In this document: in pieces, positions 34,483 to 44,127 of the stretch
Numbering within the stretch: position 1 is the first letter of the stretch
Layout of the letters: the number at the start of each line of letters is the position of its first letter
Source: an uncultured Bacteroidales bacterium
Lineage (GTDB): Bacteria; Bacteroidota; Bacteroidia; Bacteroidales; UBA932
DNA: 64,000 nt
Direction of reading: 5' to 3'
NCBI GenBank assembly: GCA_949286415.1
Contig: CASEBV010000006.1
Location: forward strand, 1 to 64,000
Position numbers and translations under genes: made by a program
Notes under the pieces: generated by a model
Seen by the model: only the letters and a program-made list of their open reading frames with translations
Told to the model about the DNA's origin: nothing
Database searches by the model: none

Positions 34483-35514
34483 TCATTTGTTATAGCCGCT
34501 GTTCTCAATAATCCCGGAAAGGAATGCAGTCATGTCCATACCTGCCGTCCGGACCATCTTCGGCACAAGAGAGGCCGCCGTCATGCCCGGAATGGTATTT
34601 ACCTCCAGGAAATACAGCCCGTCTTCAGAAAGTATATAGTCCACCCTGACCACCCCTGAACATCCGAGCCTTGAATAGATTTTCTTTGACACCTCCTGTA
34701 CCGAAGCAAAGACATCCGCCGGGAGATCCGCCGGACATATTTCCTGGCTGAACCCGTTGTATTTGGCGTCATAGTCAAAAAATTCATGGTCTGTGACAAT
34801 TTCTATCACAGGCAAGGCCACAAGGCCGCTTCCGTCAAAATAAACGGCGCAGGTGATTTCACGCCCGGACACCGATGCCTCCGCGAGGACCGTCTTCCCC
34901 TCTGAAAATGCCAGTTCAAGAGCAGGAAGCATATCTTCCTCTTTCTTGACCTTCGTCACGCCGAAGCTTGATCCTCCGTCAGTCGGCTTGACGAACAGCG
35001 GCAGGCCAAGCCGCTTCACCGCATCGGAAGCGAGAGAATCGTCTGACGCCCCGCTCTTCCTTATGAACATGTCATCAGCGCATTTCACGCAGTCCATGTC
35101 CCTGAGATAATTCTTGCAGGCGAATTTGTCGAAAGTCATGGCGGATACGAAGGAACTGCAGCTGCTGAAGGGGATGGACAACATCTCGAAATAGCCCTGG
35201 ATGAGGCCGTTCTCCCCGGGAGTCCCGTGCTGCATGATGTAGGCAAAGTCAAACTTGACTTTCTCCCCGCCGAAGACCACAGAAAAATCAGTCTTGTCTA
35301 TCTGAGGCCTTTCCTGTTCCGGAATTATCGTACGCATGGAGTTTATCCTGCGGCATGAGACAAGCGACCATCTGCCGAAACGGGCAAATATCTCATACAC
35401 ATTGTATTGAGAGCCATCAATCCTTGAGGCGACAAATTCCCCGCTCCTGCATGACACTTCCCATTCCGAAGAATCACTTCCGTATATTACTGCTATATTT
35501 CTGTATTTTCCCAT
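34483..35514 (-). CDS. ddl: D-alanine--D-alanine ligase
   Basis: The ATP-grasp enzyme makes the D-Ala-D-Ala dipeptide of peptidoglycan. The 343-residue protein has the N-terminal IAVIYGSDSSEWEVSCRSG, the substrate loop MQHGTPGENGLIQGYFEMLSIPF near residue 90, LPLFVKPTDGGSSFGVTKV, and the metal-binding VRVDYILSEDGLYFLEVNTIPGMT with Asp, Glu and Asn near residue 290. It is slightly longer than the Escherichia coli enzymes. It follows PBP1A by 26 bp and abuts prmC, so wall precursor synthesis and wall polymerisation are co-transcribed here. Confidence 0.95.
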   Translation of the reverse strand: MGKYRNIAVIYGSDSSEWEVSCRSGEFVASRIDGSQYNVYEIFARFGRWSLVSCRRINSMRTIIPEQERPQIDKTDFSVVFGGEKVKFDFAYIMQHGTPGENGLIQGYFEMLSIPFSSCSSFVSAMTFDKFACKNYLRDMDCVKCADDMFIRKSGASDDSLASDAVKRLGLPLFVKPTDGGSSFGVTKVKKEEDMLPALELAFSEGKTVLAEASVSGREITCAVYFDGSGLVALPVIEIVTDHEFFDYDAKYNGFSQEICPADLPADVFASVQEVSKKIYSRLGCSGVVRVDYILSEDGLYFLEVNTIPGMTAASLVPKMVRTAGMDMTAFLSGIIENSGYNK

Positions 35515-35540
35515 AATTGTCGGTTATAATTTCATGAGAG

Positions 35541-37892
35541 TCAATCAAAATAATAAGATTCCATGTCATTCTCAGTCTTCTGTGCGTCATTGTCGCTGCC
35601 GTCACAGTCAAGATTGAGCTGCATGCCGGGCGGAGCCACAAACCTGTCTGTCTCGGAGATCCCGAGAGTCCCGTCCGCCAGGACTTTCTTCATCCAGATT
35701 CCCCATATCGGCAGGGCCATGTTGGACCCCTGGCCGTAAGTCATTGACTGGAAATGAATCTGACGGTCTTCAGCCCCTACCCAGACGCCTCCGGTCACGG
35801 AAGGGGTATATCCGATGAACCACCCGTCGGCCTGGTCATTGGTTGTTCCCGTCTTGCCGGCAATCTCCCCGTGAAGCCCGTATTTGTACCTGAGTCTCAC
35901 GGCAGTGCCGCTGTTGACAACCCCCTGCATGAGGTTGGCCATCAGATATGCCGTCTGCTCACTTATGGCCTCCCGCTTGCGGGTGCCGAATTCTGAAAGC
36001 ACATTGCCTGAATTGTCCTCGATCCTGGTCACGAACATAGGGTCGATGTGCACGCCGCCTGACGGGAATGTGTTATATGCCGCGACCATTTCGTAGAGGG
36101 AAATGTCCGCCGGACCCACGCACAGGGACGGAACCTCGTCAATATGGCTTGTAATGCCCATCTTGCGCATCATTTCGGCCATAGCATGCGGACCGAACTG
36201 CTTCATGAGATATGCCGAAATATTGTTGCTGCTCTTTGTGAGCCCCCATTTGAGGGTCACCGTCTGGCCTATCCATTCATCCCTGTCGGTACTCTGCGGA
36301 GTCCATGTGTCATCCCCGACAATGAATGTCTGCGGCACATTCACGACCTTGTCGCATGGCGTCATGCCTTCCTGCATGGCAAGGGTATAGAGGAACGGCT
36401 TGATTGTGGAGCCGACCTGGCGTTTCCCCTGGCGGATGTTGTCATACTTGAAATATCTGTAGTCCGGTCCTCCCACATACGCCTTTATGTGTCCTGTCTG
36501 CGGCTCCATTACCATGAAGGCCGCCCTGAGATGCGCCTTGTAATACCGGATTGAATCATCCGGTGTCATGACGGTATCCACATATCCTTTCCCCTTCCAG
36601 GAAAAGACCCGCATGGAGGTCTTCTGCCCGAAGCTGCGCTTTATCTCGGCATCTGAGGCCCCTCTGGCCTTCATGATGCGCCAGCGGTCACTCCAGCGTC
36701 TGGCCTGGGCCATGAGCCTGTCCCTGGTAGCCTTGTCAATGTCATTTGAGAACGGCTTGTTGACCTTGGAGCGCTGGTCAATCCAGAACTTGTCCTGCAG
36801 GTCCTGCCCAAGATGCTCCGCCACTGCCTCTTCGGCATATTTCTGCATCTTGTAGTTGATGGTCGTGTATATCCTGAGCCCGTCCCGGTCAAGGCTGTAT
36901 TTTGAGCCGTCAGGCTTGAGATTCTTGTTGAGCCAGCCGTACAGCGGGTCATCGGCCCACAGGAGGGAATCCGCACGATAATCCTCGTATATGCTGTAGT
37001 CAGACCTGTCCGGCTCCGAGGCATTCATCGTCCTGCGGAGCATGTCCCTGAAATACGGGGCAAGACCGGCATTGTGATCCAGCATTCTGTAAGACAGCAC
37101 GATAGGCAGCTGCCGGAGAGAATCGCACTCCGGCCGGGTGATGTAGCCGGCCTTCTGCATCTGGCCGAGAACAAAATTCCTGCGGACAAGAGCCTTGTCC
37201 GGATTCCGCACCGGATTGTATCTGGTAGGCTTGTTTACCATGCCCACGAGCATGGCGCTCTCCTCCCGCGACAGTTCGCAGGGTTCTTTCCCGAAAAATG
37301 TCATGGATGCGGACTTCACTCCGTAGGCATTGCTGCCGAAGAAGACTGCATTCATGTACATGTCCATTATCTCGTCCTTGGTATAGTTGCGCTCAAGCTT
37401 CACGGCCGTAATCCATTCCTTCATCTTTATCCATACCATCTTCACCTTGGACCAGCCCGGGATACTGCTGCTCACATCCTGCCTCGGATACAGAGTCTTG
37501 GCAAGCTGCTGGGTGATGGTACTTCCTCCTCCCTGGCTTGAATCGCTGAACAGAAGCGTCTTCACGAGCACCCTGCCCAGACTTATGAAGTCTATTCCCG
37601 AATGGTCATAGAAGCGGACATCCTCAGTTGCCACCGCAGCCTCCACCAGATACGGGGAAAGCTCTTCGTAAGATACATACGACCTGTTCTCTATATGGAA
37701 TGTGGAGAGGATTTCCCCGTCTTCAGCTATCACCTGGGTGGCGAGCTTGCTTTCCGGGTTCTCCAGCTCCTCGAATGAAGGAATGTCGGCAAATGCCCAG
37801 ACGAGGAGAAGCATCACGGCAACCATCACGAAAGGAAAGCTGAAAAGTATCCAGAACCATATCACTATGCGCTTTTTTGTCTTGTCCGTCAT
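35541..37892 (-). CDS. Class A penicillin-binding protein 1A (transglycosylase/transpeptidase)
   Basis: The 783-residue inner membrane enzyme polymerises and cross-links peptidoglycan. Order: cytoplasmic tail, one transmembrane helix (IWFWILFSFPFVMVAVMLLL), then a GT51 glycosyltransferase domain (AAVATEDVRFYDHSGID with the catalytic Glu, GGSTITQQLAKTLYPRQ, KDEIMDMYMNAVFFGSNAYG). A transpeptidase domain follows with STIKPFLYTLA (SxxK, near residue 480), KSSNNISAYL (SxN) and AGKTGTTNDQADGWFIGY (KTG). It heads the operon with ddl and prmC. Its promoter, with -7 box TATTTTTG on the minus strand, overlaps that of topA. Confidence 0.95.
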   Translation of the reverse strand: MTDKTKKRIVIWFWILFSFPFVMVAVMLLLVWAFADIPSFEELENPESKLATQVIAEDGEILSTFHIENRSYVSYEELSPYLVEAAVATEDVRFYDHSGIDFISLGRVLVKTLLFSDSSQGGGSTITQQLAKTLYPRQDVSSSIPGWSKVKMVWIKMKEWITAVKLERNYTKDEIMDMYMNAVFFGSNAYGVKSASMTFFGKEPCELSREESAMLVGMVNKPTRYNPVRNPDKALVRRNFVLGQMQKAGYITRPECDSLRQLPIVLSYRMLDHNAGLAPYFRDMLRRTMNASEPDRSDYSIYEDYRADSLLWADDPLYGWLNKNLKPDGSKYSLDRDGLRIYTTINYKMQKYAEEAVAEHLGQDLQDKFWIDQRSKVNKPFSNDIDKATRDRLMAQARRWSDRWRIMKARGASDAEIKRSFGQKTSMRVFSWKGKGYVDTVMTPDDSIRYYKAHLRAAFMVMEPQTGHIKAYVGGPDYRYFKYDNIRQGKRQVGSTIKPFLYTLAMQEGMTPCDKVVNVPQTFIVGDDTWTPQSTDRDEWIGQTVTLKWGLTKSSNNISAYLMKQFGPHAMAEMMRKMGITSHIDEVPSLCVGPADISLYEMVAAYNTFPSGGVHIDPMFVTRIEDNSGNVLSEFGTRKREAISEQTAYLMANLMQGVVNSGTAVRLRYKYGLHGEIAGKTGTTNDQADGWFIGYTPSVTGGVWVGAEDRQIHFQSMTYGQGSNMALPIWGIWMKKVLADGTLGISETDRFVAPPGMQLNLDCDGSDNDAQKTENDMESYYFD

Positions 37893-38012
37893 TATTGAAA
37901 TGTCTTTTGAGTCAATTATAAATGTCTTTTAAATCTTTCAAACCGCATTGACTTGCAAAAATAGCAACAAAATCCTTACTTTGCAGTCCGAAAACAAGAA
38001 AAGTCAGAGAAC

Positions 38013-40322
38013 ATGGAGGGAAATCTTGTTATTGTAGAGTCTCCGGCCAAGGCCGGAACTATCCAGAAATTCCTGGGAAACGACTATACGGTAAAGTCCA
38101 GCTTCGGCCATATCCGCGATTTGAAAGACAATGCATTGAGCGTAGATGTCAACGACAGGTTCAAGCCGGAGTATGTGATTCCGGATGACAAGAAGAAAGT
38201 CGTATCTGAGCTGAAGAAGGCAGCCAAGTCCGCCGAAACGGTATGGCTCGCATCCGATGAAGACCGGGAAGGAGAGGCCATATCCTGGCATCTGTTCGAG
38301 ACTCTCGGTCTGAAAAAGGAAAATACCAGGAGAATCGTTTTCCATGAAATCACCAAGGACGCCATCCTCAACGCGATAAAGAACCCGAGGGACATAGACA
38401 TGAACCTTGTCGACGCCCAGCAGGCAAGGCGGGTACTGGACAGGCTGGTAGGCTTTGAGCTTTCCCCCATACTATGGAGAAAAATCCAGCCGAAGCTCTC
38501 CGCCGGACGCGTGCAGTCGGTTGCGCTGAGGCTTGTGGTCGACAGGGAAAGGGAAATCATAGGATTCAGAAAAGAACAGTACTACCGGACAGATACTGTC
38601 TTCCATCCTGAAGGCACACCGTCGAATGTTCAGGTGAAGGCTTCTCTTGACACAAGGTTCAAAACCGCAGAAGAGGCCGGAAAGTTTCTGGAAAGATGCA
38701 TCGGAGCCACATTCAGGGTAAGGAGCATAGACCGGAAAGACGGGACAAGGACTCCGGCGGCCCCCTTCACCACATCTTCTCTCCAGCAGGAGGCGTCAAG
38801 GCGTCTCAGGATGTCAGTGAGCCAGACCATGAGCATAGCCCAGAAGCTCTATGAAGAAGGGTACATAACATACATGAGGACCGACTCGACCAATCTGTCC
38901 TCACTTGCAATAGGCGCTGCAAAGAAATTCATCTGCGACAACTTCGGGGAGGAATATTCAAGGACACGGCAATACAAGACAAAGACCAAAGGGGCACAGG
39001 AGGCCCACGAAGCGATAAGGCCGACTTACATAGAGCACACCGGGATTCCGGGGACAGCCCAGGAAAAGAAGTTGTATGAACTCATCTGGAAGCGGACAGT
39101 AGCCTCACAGATGGCCGATGCCCGGGTCCTGAGGACCTCCGTAAAGGCCGGCGCCGAGGGGATGGAAGAAAATTTCCTGATACAGGCCACGCAGGTACTT
39201 TTCGACGGCTTCCTCAAGCTTTACATTGAAAGCTCCGAAGACCAGCCGCAGGACGAAGACGAGGTGATTCTTCCTGAAATGCATGAGGGAGATGTGCTTG
39301 AAGCCGGGGACATCGTGTCCGAATGCAAGTTCACCGCACCTCCTGCCAGATACTCTGAAGCAACGCTCGTGAAACGGCTTGAGGAACTCGGCATAGGGAG
39401 GCCTTCCACATACGCACCGACCATCTCCACCCTGACCAAGGCGAGAGGCTATATAATAAAAGGTGACAAGCCGGGAGAAAAAATCCCTGTCGAAGACCTC
39501 GTGCTCAGTGAGGGAACAATCAGGACGGTGAAGAGGACGGAAGTGACAGGGGCTGAAAAAGGACGGCTGCTGCCTCAGGAAATAGGAATGATTGTCACGG
39601 ATTACCTTGTCAAGAACTTTGACAGGATACTTGACTACGGATTCACTGCAGGAGTCGAAAAGGAATTCGACCAGATTGCCGCAGGCAAACTGGAGTGGGA
39701 CAATGTCATCTCCGCATTCTACACTCCTTTTCATCAGAAAGTGGAGGAAACGATACATGACAATGTCTACAGCCATGTCAGCAGGGAACTCGGGACTGAC
39801 CCGAAAGACGGCCAGCCTGTGACCGCAAGATTCGGACAATACGGGGCATATGTACAGAAAGGGGAAGGAGAGGGCAGGACATACGCAAGCCTCGCTCCGG
39901 GACAGCTCATAGAAAGCCTGACACTTGAAGATGCGCTCAAACTCTTTGATCTGCCGAGGACAGTGGGCGACTACAACGGCATTCCTGTCATCTGCACAAA
40001 GGGACGGTTCGGGCCATACATAAAATACGGGGACAAGAATGTCTCCCTTCCGAGGGGCTCCGATCCCCTGAACATTGACCTTCAGAGCTGCATCTCACTG
40101 ATAGACAAGGCGGCCGACAAGGATGCACATAAGATTATCGCCAACTTTGAAGAAAGCGGCATACAGGTCATCAACGGCAACTACGGCCCTTACATCAAGT
40201 ACTCCGGATCAAACTACAGGATACCGAAAGGCACGGATGCATCATCTCTGACAGAAGAGGATTGCAAAAATATAATATCCTCCAGCGAGCCTACAGGCCG
40301 AAAGAGAAGAAAAAGCAAATAG
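38013..40322 (+). CDS. topA: DNA topoisomerase I
   Basis: The 769-residue type IA topoisomerase relaxes negative supercoils. The TOPRIM domain starts NLVIVESPAKAGTIQKFLG and has WLASDEDREGEAISWHL. QQARRVLDRLVGFELSPILW and SAGRVQSVALRLVVDRE follow, then the active-site Tyr in GYITYMRTDSTNLS near residue 290 and LGIGRPSTYAPTISTL. Instead of zinc fingers the C-terminus has three Toprim C-terminal-type repeats (FGQYGAYVQKGEG, FGPYIKYGDKN, YGPYIKYSGSNYRIP) and a basic tail. The promoter is TTG-N21 then TTACTTTG close to the consensus; the leader is short. It is divergent from PBP1A. Confidence 0.96.
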   Translation: MEGNLVIVESPAKAGTIQKFLGNDYTVKSSFGHIRDLKDNALSVDVNDRFKPEYVIPDDKKKVVSELKKAAKSAETVWLASDEDREGEAISWHLFETLGLKKENTRRIVFHEITKDAILNAIKNPRDIDMNLVDAQQARRVLDRLVGFELSPILWRKIQPKLSAGRVQSVALRLVVDREREIIGFRKEQYYRTDTVFHPEGTPSNVQVKASLDTRFKTAEEAGKFLERCIGATFRVRSIDRKDGTRTPAAPFTTSSLQQEASRRLRMSVSQTMSIAQKLYEEGYITYMRTDSTNLSSLAIGAAKKFICDNFGEEYSRTRQYKTKTKGAQEAHEAIRPTYIEHTGIPGTAQEKKLYELIWKRTVASQMADARVLRTSVKAGAEGMEENFLIQATQVLFDGFLKLYIESSEDQPQDEDEVILPEMHEGDVLEAGDIVSECKFTAPPARYSEATLVKRLEELGIGRPSTYAPTISTLTKARGYIIKGDKPGEKIPVEDLVLSEGTIRTVKRTEVTGAEKGRLLPQEIGMIVTDYLVKNFDRILDYGFTAGVEKEFDQIAAGKLEWDNVISAFYTPFHQKVEETIHDNVYSHVSRELGTDPKDGQPVTARFGQYGAYVQKGEGEGRTYASLAPGQLIESLTLEDALKLFDLPRTVGDYNGIPVICTKGRFGPYIKYGDKNVSLPRGSDPLNIDLQSCISLIDKAADKDAHKIIANFEESGIQVINGNYGPYIKYSGSNYRIPKGTDASSLTEEDCKNIISSSEPTGRKRRKSK

Positions 40323-40388
40323 GGAACATTATTTTCTCTGAAAATACGGCATTTTTATTGAAATTTATAATTTTTATCGCGCGGTCAG

Positions 40389-40418
40389 TTGCAATTTTAA
40401 AATTTGTGATTAACTTCG
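40389..40418 (+). promoter_or_regulatory. Promoter of the Lrp-type regulator gene, variant -7 box
   Basis: TTG (40389-40391), a 19-nt gap and TAACTTCG (40411-40418). The -7 box ends TTCG instead of TTTG. The same TAACTTCG with TTG at 20 nt precedes the VWA lipoprotein gene (49004-49034, minus). Confidence 0.5.
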
Positions 40419-40451
40419 CGTTCGTAAACAATTATAAATTATAATCAGAAT

Positions 40452-40967
40452 ATGCCAACTTATCACATTGACCAGATTGACCAGAAAATTCTGTCTTTCC
40501 TTGTAAAGAACGCAAGAATGCCGTTTCTTGAAATCGCAAGGGAATGCGGAGTATCAGGAGCGGCAATTCACCAGAGAGTGAAGAGGCTGGAGGCCAACGG
40601 TGTCATCACCGGATCAAGACTTCTTGTCAAGCCGCAGGCTCTCGGCCTGGAAGTTTGCGCATTCGTCAGCGTGTCACTTCTGGAGGCCAACAAATACCCT
40701 GATGTGATTGACGCCCTCAAAAAGATTTCAGAAGTGGTGGAATGCCACTTTGTCACAGGCAAATATCCGATTCTTCTGAAAATCTATTGTTTCAACCATG
40801 ACCATCTTATGGAAATCCTGGTAAATACCATCCAGAAAATCCCATATGTGAAGGCTACCGAGACCCAGATTTCCCTTGACCAGGCAATTGAACGCCAGGT
40901 ATGGGTCAAAGACTATCAGAATACAAGTTTCTCTGCAAGCACAAAGAGAGAAAGGGAATCAAAGTAG
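40452..40967 (+). CDS. Lrp/AsnC family transcriptional regulator
   Basis: The 171-residue protein has an N-terminal helix-turn-helix (DQIDQKILSFLVKNARMPFLEIARECGVSGAAIHQRVKRLEANGVI, residues 5-50) and a C-terminal RAM/AsnC ligand-binding domain (LEVCAFVSVSLLEA, VVECHFVTGKYPILLKIY, HLMEILVNTIQKIPYVKATET). Lrp-family proteins sense amino acids or nucleosides and act as octamers. A short charged tail follows the RAM domain. Its target is unknown; it sits alone between topA and the convergent ispD, whose end it overlaps by 9 nt. Confidence 0.93.
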   Translation: MPTYHIDQIDQKILSFLVKNARMPFLEIARECGVSGAAIHQRVKRLEANGVITGSRLLVKPQALGLEVCAFVSVSLLEANKYPDVIDALKKISEVVECHFVTGKYPILLKIYCFNHDHLMEILVNTIQKIPYVKATETQISLDQAIERQVWVKDYQNTSFSASTKRERESK

Positions 40968-41666
40968 AAGAATCTTCTCTGCAAGCATAAGATCTGCGGG
41001 AGCCGTGAGCTTTATGTTCAACGGCTCCCCGTCTGTAAATGCAAGGGGCACTCCGGACCTCTCGACCACAGAGGCATCATCAGTAAACGACATGTCGTAC
41101 GCCTGCATGTAGGCCGTCTTCAGGACTTCAGAATGAAATATCTGCGGGGTCTGGACCCGGAACAGCAGGCTCCTGTCCGGCCTGATTCCAGCCACTGGCT
41201 CAAATCTCACCCCGCCGGAAGTGTCCTCGCTTCTTTTCAGCGCACGCAGGGTGTCCGTACTCGGAATCACCGGCACTAACGCCGGAACTTCTTCTGCGAG
41301 CCCGAACATTTTCTTTATCAGGGCTACGGACAGCAGAGGCCTTGCTCCGTCATGCACGGCCGCCAAAGCCCCGTCGGGGACAGCCTCAAGGGCATTTCTT
41401 ACAGAATGGAACCGGGAAATCCCGCCCCTGACAAGAGTCTGCCTTGCGGTCACGCCCCTTGCTGCACAATAATCTTTCCAATAGCCGATATATTCATCCG
41501 GGAGAACTGTGACGACTCTGATATCCGGCTCTGCGTCAATGAATTTCTCAAGAGTACGGTGAAGCACAGCCTTGCCCCCGAGTTCAAGGAACTGTTTCGG
41601 GACCGGGGCACCCATTCTCGACCCGCAGCCGCCTGCCATCAGCAAAAGATATTTTTTCCGTGTCAT
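40959..41666 (-). CDS. ispD: 2-C-methyl-D-erythritol 4-phosphate cytidylyltransferase
   Basis: IspD couples CTP to methylerythritol phosphate in the non-mevalonate isoprenoid pathway. The 235-residue protein has the nucleotide loop LLLMAGGCGSRMGAPVPKQF, LGGKAVLHRTLEKF, VRGGISRFHSVRNAL, AAVHDGARPLLS with the metal Asp, VIPSTDTLR and LFRVQTPQIFHSEVL, as expected. The open frame runs on to 42347 but the upstream part is only the complement of mreB; ATG at 41666 gives the family-standard start. A -7 box TATCTTTG lies just upstream on the minus strand, back to back with the mreB promoter. Confidence 0.95.
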   Translation of the reverse strand: MTRKKYLLLMAGGCGSRMGAPVPKQFLELGGKAVLHRTLEKFIDAEPDIRVVTVLPDEYIGYWKDYCAARGVTARQTLVRGGISRFHSVRNALEAVPDGALAAVHDGARPLLSVALIKKMFGLAEEVPALVPVIPSTDTLRALKRSEDTSGGVRFEPVAGIRPDRSLLFRVQTPQIFHSEVLKTAYMQAYDMSFTDDASVVERSGVPLAFTDGEPLNIKLTAPADLMLAEKILLL

Positions 41667-41702
41667 AGAAGACAAAGATACTGATATTAAAAACTTTTTT
41701 AT

Positions 41703-41710
41703 TACTTTTG
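41703..41710 (+). promoter_or_regulatory. Candidate -7 element of the mre-rod operon
   Basis: TACTTTTG matches TAnnTTTG and would give a leader of about 55 nt before mreB. The upstream box is not clear. Confidence 0.45.
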
Positions 41711-41772
41711 TCAAATTAATTTCACTGACTGCGAGTTCATAATTATTAACGGAATTTAGAAGACAAAGGGAG

Positions 41773-42795
41773 ATGGGATTTTCATTGTTTACGCAGGAGC
41801 TTGCGATAGACCTGGGGACAGCCAACACCGTCATTTTCCAGAATGACCAGATAGTTCTTGACGAACCGAGCATCGTCGCCGTAGAGAACAGCACTGGAAA
41901 ACTGATAGCCCTGGGGCAGAAAGCCAAGAGGATGCAAGAAAAGGAGAACCCCGGCATCAAGACTGTCCGCCCGCTCAGGGGAGGCGTCATAGCGGACTTC
42001 AATGCCGCAGAAATGATGATCAGGGGATTCATAAAGGAAGTAAACAGCCGCAAAAGACATATATTCACACCTAACCTGAAGATAGTCATCGGTATCCCTT
42101 CCGGAAGCACCGATGTGGAAATCAGAGCCGTGCGCGACTCTTCGGAGCATGCCGGCGGGCGTGATGTATTTCTCATTTTCGAGCCTATGTCAGCCGCATT
42201 GGGAATCGGCCTGGATGTGGAGGCTCCGAAAGGCAACATGGTTGTCGACATCGGAGGCGGCACTACAGAAATCGCCGTCATTTCCCTCGGAGGCATTGTC
42301 ATCCAGAACAGTGTAAAAGTAGCCGGAGACGTATTCACAAGCGACATCCAGTATTATCTCAAGCAGCAGCACAACATAAAGGTCGGTGAGACGACTGCCG
42401 AAAGGATAAAAATAGCCGTTGGTGCTGTCATTCCTGACCTGGAGGTCGAGCCGGAGCCGTTCGTGGTCCGTGGCCCGAATCTCATGACGGCCCACCCTGT
42501 CGAGGCGACAATAACCTATCAGGAAATTGCGCACTGCCTGGACAAGTCCATCTCCAATGTGGAGGCAGCCATTCTGCATGTACTTGAGCAGACCCCTCCG
42601 GAGCTTTACTCCGACATTGTGGAGAACGGCATATACCTGTCCGGCGGCGGAGCCCTTCTCAGAGGACTGGAAAAGCGCCTCACTGAAAAGATGAACATAC
42701 AGTTCCATGTGGCCGAGGATCCTTTGAGGGCCGTTGCAAGAGGAACTTGCATTGCGCTGAAGAATACGGCCAACTATCCTTTCCTCATGAGGTAG
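41773..42795 (+). CDS. mreB: Rod shape-determining protein MreB
   Basis: The 340-residue bacterial actin forms membrane-bound filaments that steer lateral wall synthesis. It shows the actin phosphate loops AIDLGTANTVIF and VVDIGGGTTEIAVISLGG, IGIPSGSTDVEIRAVRDS, IFEPMSAALGIGLDVEAP and NGIYLSGGGALLRGLEKRL. The short amphipathic N-terminus (MGFSLFTQELA) would bind the membrane. It is the first gene of a shape cluster in the order mreB, mreC, mreD, mrdA, rodA; mreC follows after 1 bp. Confidence 0.97.
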   Translation: MGFSLFTQELAIDLGTANTVIFQNDQIVLDEPSIVAVENSTGKLIALGQKAKRMQEKENPGIKTVRPLRGGVIADFNAAEMMIRGFIKEVNSRKRHIFTPNLKIVIGIPSGSTDVEIRAVRDSSEHAGGRDVFLIFEPMSAALGIGLDVEAPKGNMVVDIGGGTTEIAVISLGGIVIQNSVKVAGDVFTSDIQYYLKQQHNIKVGETTAERIKIAVGAVIPDLEVEPEPFVVRGPNLMTAHPVEATITYQEIAHCLDKSISNVEAAILHVLEQTPPELYSDIVENGIYLSGGGALLRGLEKRLTEKMNIQFHVAEDPLRAVARGTCIALKNTANYPFLMR

Positions 42796-42796
42796 A

Positions 42797-43615
42797 ATGG
42801 CCAGAAGAAAGGGAATAAGACTCATATATGATGCAGCTATCTTCATTCTGTTGGAGATAGCTGCATTGGCTATGCTCAGAAATTCCGGAGTGATGCAGGA
42901 CCTGTGGATATCAAAAGGAATCCATGCAATGTACGCTTCCGTCTGGGGCAGCCTTGATGACATAAGATACTATTTCTCCCTAAAGTCAAAGAATGACAGG
43001 CTCGCACAGGAAAACTTCCGGCTCTCGCAGGAGCTCCGGCTCTACAAAGCGGCGGCCGAGGCTGATTCAGCGGCAGCATTCACAATGTCAGACACTGCCG
43101 GCACATACAGATACATGCCTGCGGCAATTGCCAGGATGACGGCCAACGGGCAGCACAACTACATCATCATCGACAAAGGATACGAAGACGGAGTGGAGGA
43201 AAAGACCGGCATCATCACCGGGCAGGGAGCAATAGGCATCATTGATGCCGTCGGAAAACATTATTCTTATGCCCTGTCATTCAAGAATTCCGGAATCAGC
43301 ATCAGCGCGAGGATAGGCAGGGAGGGTGCCGTCGGCCCGCTGAGATGGGACGGACACTCGGACAACGGGGCCATTCTGAGCGAGATTCCCCATCACATCA
43401 CCCTGACACCGGGAGATACCATATTCACAAGCGGCTATTCGACAATTTTCCCGCCTGACATTCCGCTCGGCACTCTGGGCACGGCAAGAGTCGTGAACGG
43501 CGCCACATACGAAATCAAAATCCGGCTGCTGGAAGACTTCAGCACACTGAGATACGTGACACTTGTCAATCATACGGGACGGGAAGAACTGGAGCAACTG
43601 GAGGAAGGACGATGA
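42797..43615 (+). CDS. mreC: Rod shape-determining protein MreC
   Basis: The 272-residue periplasmic scaffold protein has one N-terminal transmembrane helix (FILLEIAALAMLRNSG), a coiled coil (about residues 55-90, SKNDRLAQENFRLSQELRLYKA) and the beta-barrel core of MreC: ARMTANGQHNYIIIDKGYEDGVEEKTGIIT, GAIGIIDAVGKHYSYALS and TLTPGDTIFTSGYSTIFPPDIPLGT. It connects PBP2/RodA with MreB. It overlaps mreD by 4 nt (ATGA), which indicates tight coupling. Confidence 0.95.
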   Translation: MARRKGIRLIYDAAIFILLEIAALAMLRNSGVMQDLWISKGIHAMYASVWGSLDDIRYYFSLKSKNDRLAQENFRLSQELRLYKAAAEADSAAAFTMSDTAGTYRYMPAAIARMTANGQHNYIIIDKGYEDGVEEKTGIITGQGAIGIIDAVGKHYSYALSFKNSGISISARIGREGAVGPLRWDGHSDNGAILSEIPHHITLTPGDTIFTSGYSTIFPPDIPLGTLGTARVVNGATYEIKIRLLEDFSTLRYVTLVNHTGREELEQLEEGR

Positions 43616-44127
43616 AGACACCACAACATTTCGGACTTGTTTACTTCACTCTCGCCATTGCACAGATGATTCTGTGCAACTGCTTCAATTTCAGTGCGTA
43701 TGTAACGCTGTCCATCCTGCCGGTAATGGTTCTTTGCATCCCGCTCAATGTCGGGACCATCATGTCAATGGTCATAGCCTTTGCCACAGGTCTCGCCTGT
43801 GATGCCGCATACGAGGGACTTCCGGGGCTGAATGCCCTGGCCCTGGTTCCTGTAGCCTTTATCCGCAAGCCTGTCATCCGGATTGTATTCGGAGAAGAGC
43901 TCATCGAGAGACAAGAACAGTTTTCCTTCAGGAAATTCGGGGCAATCAAGATTTCCGGCGCCATTCTCATCGTCCAGGCAGTATTTCTGCTTGTATATAT
44001 CATTGCCGACGGAGCCGGGACCAGGCCGTTTCTGTTCAATCTGTCAAGATTCGGGGCCTCACTTGCAGCGGGCTTCATGCTGTCACTTGCAACAGCAGCC
44101 GTGATTGTCCCGGATGAAAAGAAATGA
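43612..44127 (+). CDS. mreD: Rod shape-determining protein MreD
   Basis: This is a 171-residue inner membrane protein with five or six hydrophobic helices, recognised by position and by composition rather than by strong motifs. FVSLAI-like stretches include LVYFTLAIAQMILCNCF, TLSILPVMVLCIPLNVGTI, MVIAFATGLACDA and ISGAILIVQAVFLLVYIIAD. It completes the MreBCD module and overlaps the next gene. Confidence 0.88.
   Translation: MKTPQHFGLVYFTLAIAQMILCNCFNFSAYVTLSILPVMVLCIPLNVGTIMSMVIAFATGLACDAAYEGLPGLNALALVPVAFIRKPVIRIVFGEELIERQEQFSFRKFGAIKISGAILIVQAVFLLVYIIADGAGTRPFLFNLSRFGASLAAGFMLSLATAAVIVPDEKK

Noticed and set aside
41667..42347. N-terminal extension of ispD by more than 200 codons
   Set aside because: The extension is only the complement of mreB. 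The family start and a -7 box place the ATG at 41666.
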